33,785 bases of DNA. Origin: DATAEU01 sp046724395. GTDB lineage: Bacteria > Actinomycetota > UBA4738 > HRBIN12. Below are positions 31,209-33,785 of this stretch, one piece after another. The number at the start of each line of letters is the position of its first letter. Position 1 is the stretch's first letter. The position numbers were made by a program, and so were the translations under genes. The notes beneath the pieces are model-generated. The model worked only from the letters and a program-made list of their open reading frames with translations. It was not told where the DNA came from and did no database searches. The stretch covers positions 1 to 33,785 of the forward strand of contig JBKOWM010000131.1 of NCBI GenBank assembly GCA_046724395.1. The letters are read 5' to 3'.

Positions 31209-32069
31209 ATGTCGCACGACTCGATGCGCTCGATGCGCATCGGCGGCACGGAGGTCGTCGTTCTCTGCGACGCCGTCGTGCTCGCCTCTTCGCTGATCGC
31301 GGAGTCCTTTCCCGCCGTTCCGCAGGACCTTTGGCCGGCGATCCTCGCTGAGCACCCGGATACCGTCGCCGACGACGGACAGTGGCGGCTCCACGTGCAC
31401 GCGTTCGTGCTGCGCGCCGACGGCCGGACGATCCTGTTCGACGCCGGAATCGGGCCGGCGTCGGCCCCGGCGTTCTCGTGGTCGCGAACCGAAGGGAACC
31501 TGCTCGGCGAGCTCTCCTCCGCCGGCGTGGGCCTCGCCCACGTCGATGACGTCCTCGTCTCGCATGTGCACGACGACCATCTCGGATGGCTGTCGACCGA
31601 CGACGGACCCCGGTTTCCCAACGCCCGGTACGTCGTGAACCGCGCCGACCTCGAGGCGATCCGGGCGAGCGAGGACGAGGAAGACCGGGCGATCCACCGG
31701 GCGACGCTCGCTCCGCTGGAGCGCGCCGGCGTCCTCCAGCTCTCGGACGAACGGCTGCGGATCGGGCCGACCCTCGAGCTCGTTCGCGCGGCCGGACACA
31801 CGCCCGGTCACCAGGTGCTCGCGATCGACGACCGAGACGCCCGCGCCATCCTGTCCGCCGACACGACGAACCACCCGGCGCTCGTCGAGGATGCGACGTG
31901 GTCCGGGACGAGCGACGGCGACCCCGATCTCGCCGCGCGGGTGCGCGCGGAGCTGCTCGAGCTCGCGGAGCGCGAGGCACGCATCTGGATCGGCTCGCAC
32001 CTCGCCGATCCGTTCGTACGGATCGCCACCGACGACGGCAGGCGGCGCGCCGTTCCGGTCGGCCGCTAG
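31209..32069 (+). CDS. Metallo-beta-lactamase-fold hydrolase (lactonase-like)
   Basis: The 286-residue protein has a two-metal MBL site: VSHVHDDHLGW, the second-sphere histidine in AAGHTPGHQ, the bridging aspartate in LSADTTNH and the last histidine in GSHLADPF. The long N-terminal part (FPAVPQDLWPAIL, LHVHAFVLRADGRTILFDAGIG) resembles lactonase/AttM-like or MBL-fold esterase proteins that act on small molecules. The substrate is not predictable. ATG 31209 is used; ATG 31224 is also possible and would lose five residues. Neither has a clear ribosome-binding site, which suits coupling to the DUF2630 gene. Confidence 0.85.
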   Translation: MSHDSMRSMRIGGTEVVVLCDAVVLASSLIAESFPAVPQDLWPAILAEHPDTVADDGQWRLHVHAFVLRADGRTILFDAGIGPASAPAFSWSRTEGNLLGELSSAGVGLAHVDDVLVSHVHDDHLGWLSTDDGPRFPNARYVVNRADLEAIRASEDEEDRAIHRATLAPLERAGVLQLSDERLRIGPTLELVRAAGHTPGHQVLAIDDRDARAILSADTTNHPALVEDATWSGTSDGDPDLAARVRAELLELAEREARIWIGSHLADPFVRIATDDGRRRAVPVGR

Positions 32070-32117
32070 GCCGATCGTTACCCTACGCGCCGGCGGCCTC
32101 GACGGAAGGACGGTGCC

Positions 32118-33230
32118 ATGGCGCGGATCGACGTCTTCGAGATGGAGCGGATGCAGTCGCTCCACTGGTGGGAGGTCGAGTACGACCTCTCGGAGTCCGG
32201 TGTCCGAGCGATGTCCATTCGAGAGCTCCTCGGCGATGCCGCGGGTGAAGTCCTGGACGTTGCGCTCGCCTATCCCCTCTCAGAGGGCGGCGAGGCCTCG
32301 CGGGAGGCGATCGCGTCCTGGTATCCGGGCGCCAGCGCGGCCAACGTTACGATGCTCAATGGTGGCTCCGAGGCAAACCACCTGGTCCTGTGGTCGCTGC
32401 TGGATCGCGACGACCGCGTGGCGTTCATGGTCCCGAACTACCTTCAGGGCATCGCGCTCGGCCGCCATTTCGGCGCCGGCAGCGACGCGTTCGCGCTCGT
32501 ACGAGGCGATCGACGATGGGCGCTCGACGTGGCCGCGCTCGAGGACGCCGTCACCCCGAGGACCAAGGTCGTCATGGTCTGCAACCCGAACAACCCGACC
32601 GGCGCCGTCCTGACGGGAGCGGAGATGGACGCGGTCGTTCGGGCGGCCGACTCCGTGGGGGCATGGATCGTCGCCGACGAGATCTATCGCGGCGCGGAGG
32701 TCGACGGCGACCAGACGACGCCGACGTTCTGGGGGCGGTACGACCGCGTCATCGTCACGTCTGGCCTTTCGAAGGCCTTTGCGATGCCGGGCCTGCGCGT
32801 CGGCTGGGTGGTCGCGCCGCCGGACGTGATCGAGGCCGTGTGGATCCACCACGACTACACCACGCTGACACCCGGGATGATCTCGGACCGCCTGACCGCG
32901 TTCTCGATGCGACCGGACAAGCGCGACCGCATCCTCGCCCGGACGCGCGCGATCGTGCGGGAGAATCTCCCGCCGATCGAGTCGTGGATCGAGTCGCACA
33001 AGGATGTGTTGTCGTACGTCCGCCCCGTCGCCGGCGCCATCGCGTACGTCGAGTGCGACCTGCCCGTGGCAACCACCGACCTGATCGATCGCATCCGTCG
33101 CGAACAGAGCGTCCTGTTGGTGCCGGGCACGATGTTCGGGCTGGGCGACGGATTTCGGATCGGGTTCGGGTTCGACCCCGACGAGACCATCAAAGGGCTC
33201 GACCGGATCTCGGCCTACCTGGCGCGGTGA
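32118..33230 (+). CDS. Class I/II PLP-dependent aminotransferase
   Basis: The 370-residue enzyme shows the fold-type I aminotransferase set: LNGGSEANHLVL, the ring-stacking region VPNYLQ, VMVCNPNNPTGAVL (Asn of the cofactor site), VADEIYRG (Asp), the Schiff-base lysine in SGLSKAFAMPGLRVGW (Lys219, with the phosphate-binding Arg after it) and the substrate arginine in FRIGFGF. The N-terminus (HWWEVEYDLSESGVRAMSI) resembles a MalY/aspartate-type subgroup found in actinobacteria. ATG 32118 follows GGAAGGACGG. The next gene starts with a GTG overlapping its stop. Confidence 0.92.
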   Translation: MARIDVFEMERMQSLHWWEVEYDLSESGVRAMSIRELLGDAAGEVLDVALAYPLSEGGEASREAIASWYPGASAANVTMLNGGSEANHLVLWSLLDRDDRVAFMVPNYLQGIALGRHFGAGSDAFALVRGDRRWALDVAALEDAVTPRTKVVMVCNPNNPTGAVLTGAEMDAVVRAADSVGAWIVADEIYRGAEVDGDQTTPTFWGRYDRVIVTSGLSKAFAMPGLRVGWVVAPPDVIEAVWIHHDYTTLTPGMISDRLTAFSMRPDKRDRILARTRAIVRENLPPIESWIESHKDVLSYVRPVAGAIAYVECDLPVATTDLIDRIRREQSVLLVPGTMFGLGDGFRIGFGFDPDETIKGLDRISAYLAR

Positions 33231-33785
33231 GGTCGCCGCCCCGCATCTTCGGGATCCCGGCGACTCGCGCGCCCGTCGTGGCCGTCGTCGCCCGCCGGCC
33301 GAGCCGCTGGACGCGCCTGGGTCGGTGGGACCTCCAGCGCGAGTCGTATGAGCGCGGTGGGTGGCTCTCAGGCACTGTATACCCGCAGCGTTGCGATCTC
33401 TCGCCGGATGCCCGGTGGCTCGCGTACTTCGGGCTGAACCCGTCCTCGACGTGGGAGGCGGGCTGGACCTACATCGCGATCTCGCGGTCCGTGGTTCACG
33501 GCGCTCGCGGCGTGGGGCACCGAGGGGACATGGACGCGCGGGGTCCGGTTCGTCGACGACCCCTCCGTGTGGAAGCTGTCGGATCCCGACGAGGGCGATG
33601 CCGCTCCCCTGCGGCGGCGGTACGGGATGGAGGTTCGTCGCGCGCAGACGTTCGCCGTCGAGCGCGACCGGGGATGGACCCAGACCGACGACACACCGCC
33701 GCGCGGCGCCGACGACGCGTGGGGACGAGAAGCGCGCGAGGCGCGTCACATTGCAGAAGCCGCGGCCCGACGATCCCGCCACGAG
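33227..33785 (+). CDS. Unknown protein, truncated by window end, with an apparent frameshift
   Basis: From GTG 33227, overlapping the aminotransferase stop (GTGA), the frame encodes RWDLQRESYERGGWLSG, then CDLSPDARWLAYFGLN and GWTYIAIS up to about 33488. Beyond that this frame becomes low-complexity and Arg-rich, while the +1-shifted frame gives protein-like sequence from about 33494 to the window end: PWFTALAAWGTEGTWTRGVRF, then DDPSVWKLSDPDEGD and a Glu/Arg-rich tail. Joined, the pieces read smoothly through IAISR-PWFTALAAWG. Either the gene is broken or one base is wrong in the assembly. The LSPDARWLAYF piece recalls beta-propeller blades. No family is assigned. Confidence 0.6.
   Translation, partial: MRSPPRIFGIPATRAPVVAVVARRPSRWTRLGRWDLQRESYERGGWLSGTVYPQRCDLSPDARWLAYFGLNPSSTWEAGWTYIAISRSVVHGARGVGHRGDMDARGPVRRRPLRVEAVGSRRGRCRSPAAAVRDGGSSRADVRRRARPGMDPDRRHTAARRRRRVGTRSARGASHCRSRGPTIPPR

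Noticed and set aside
20394..33785. Antibiotic biosynthesis cluster, suggested by two ABC exporters, a DHA2 pump, aminotransferases and reductases
   Set aside because: No polyketide synthase, NRPS, RiPP precursor or other core enzyme is present, and lon and unrelated genes interrupt the stretch.

Overview
The window is GC-rich DNA (roughly two-thirds G+C by eye) with dense genes, frequent GTG starts and many 1-4 base stop/start overlaps. It carries a CysO/CysM/Mec sulfur-carrier cluster next to murI, a metallo-beta-lactamase gene, rph and rdgB. That is the neighbourhood known from Mycobacterium tuberculosis around Rv1334-Rv1341. It also has an InhA-type FabI, a DUF2630 gene and a HAIR-like heat-shock operator before lon. 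Together these point to an actinobacterium, probably from a lineage distant from the well-studied genera. No rRNA, tRNA, CRISPR array, insertion sequence or phage gene was recognised, so this looks like ordinary chromosome.

Left end (1-4274): a loose area. It holds the tail of a GNAT gene, decayed scraps of an adenylate cyclase (+) and a CpaF-type secretion ATPase (-), an intact proline iminopeptidase, a DUF4389 membrane protein, a GNAT gene lacking its N-terminus, a small membrane protein and two spacers without clear genes.

Centre-left (4275-10895, all minus): a tight run selD-mec-moeB-cysO-cysM-murI-MBL-rph-rdgB. It joins selenophosphate synthesis, protein-thiocarboxylate cysteine synthesis, D-glutamate supply for the cell wall, a probable cyclic-nucleotide phosphodiesterase, 3' RNA trimming and nucleotide-pool cleaning.

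Centre (10918-20372): a PfkB-type sugar kinase diverging from selD, a large cNMP/CBS/DUF294 nucleotidyltransferase, fabI, an 89-aa unknown protein, an anchored glycosidase-like protein, a DUF885 peptidase-like protein, a methyltransferase and a class III aminotransferase.

Right (20394-33785): a four-gene minus operon (aldo-keto reductase, quinone oxidoreductase, ABC ATPase and ABC-2 permease), a small membrane protein, lon, a DrrAB-like exporter followed by a DHA2 drug pump, DUF2630, a second metallo-hydrolase, a class I/II aminotransferase and a truncated, apparently frameshifted unknown gene.

The most general pattern is regulatory. At least six genes without a good Shine-Dalgarno sequence have a TANNNT box ending exactly 6 or 7 bases before the start codon, the arrangement expected for leaderless mRNAs. 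The most unusual protein detail is a CysO with two arginines after its terminal Gly-Gly, next to the Mec metalloprotease that could remove them.
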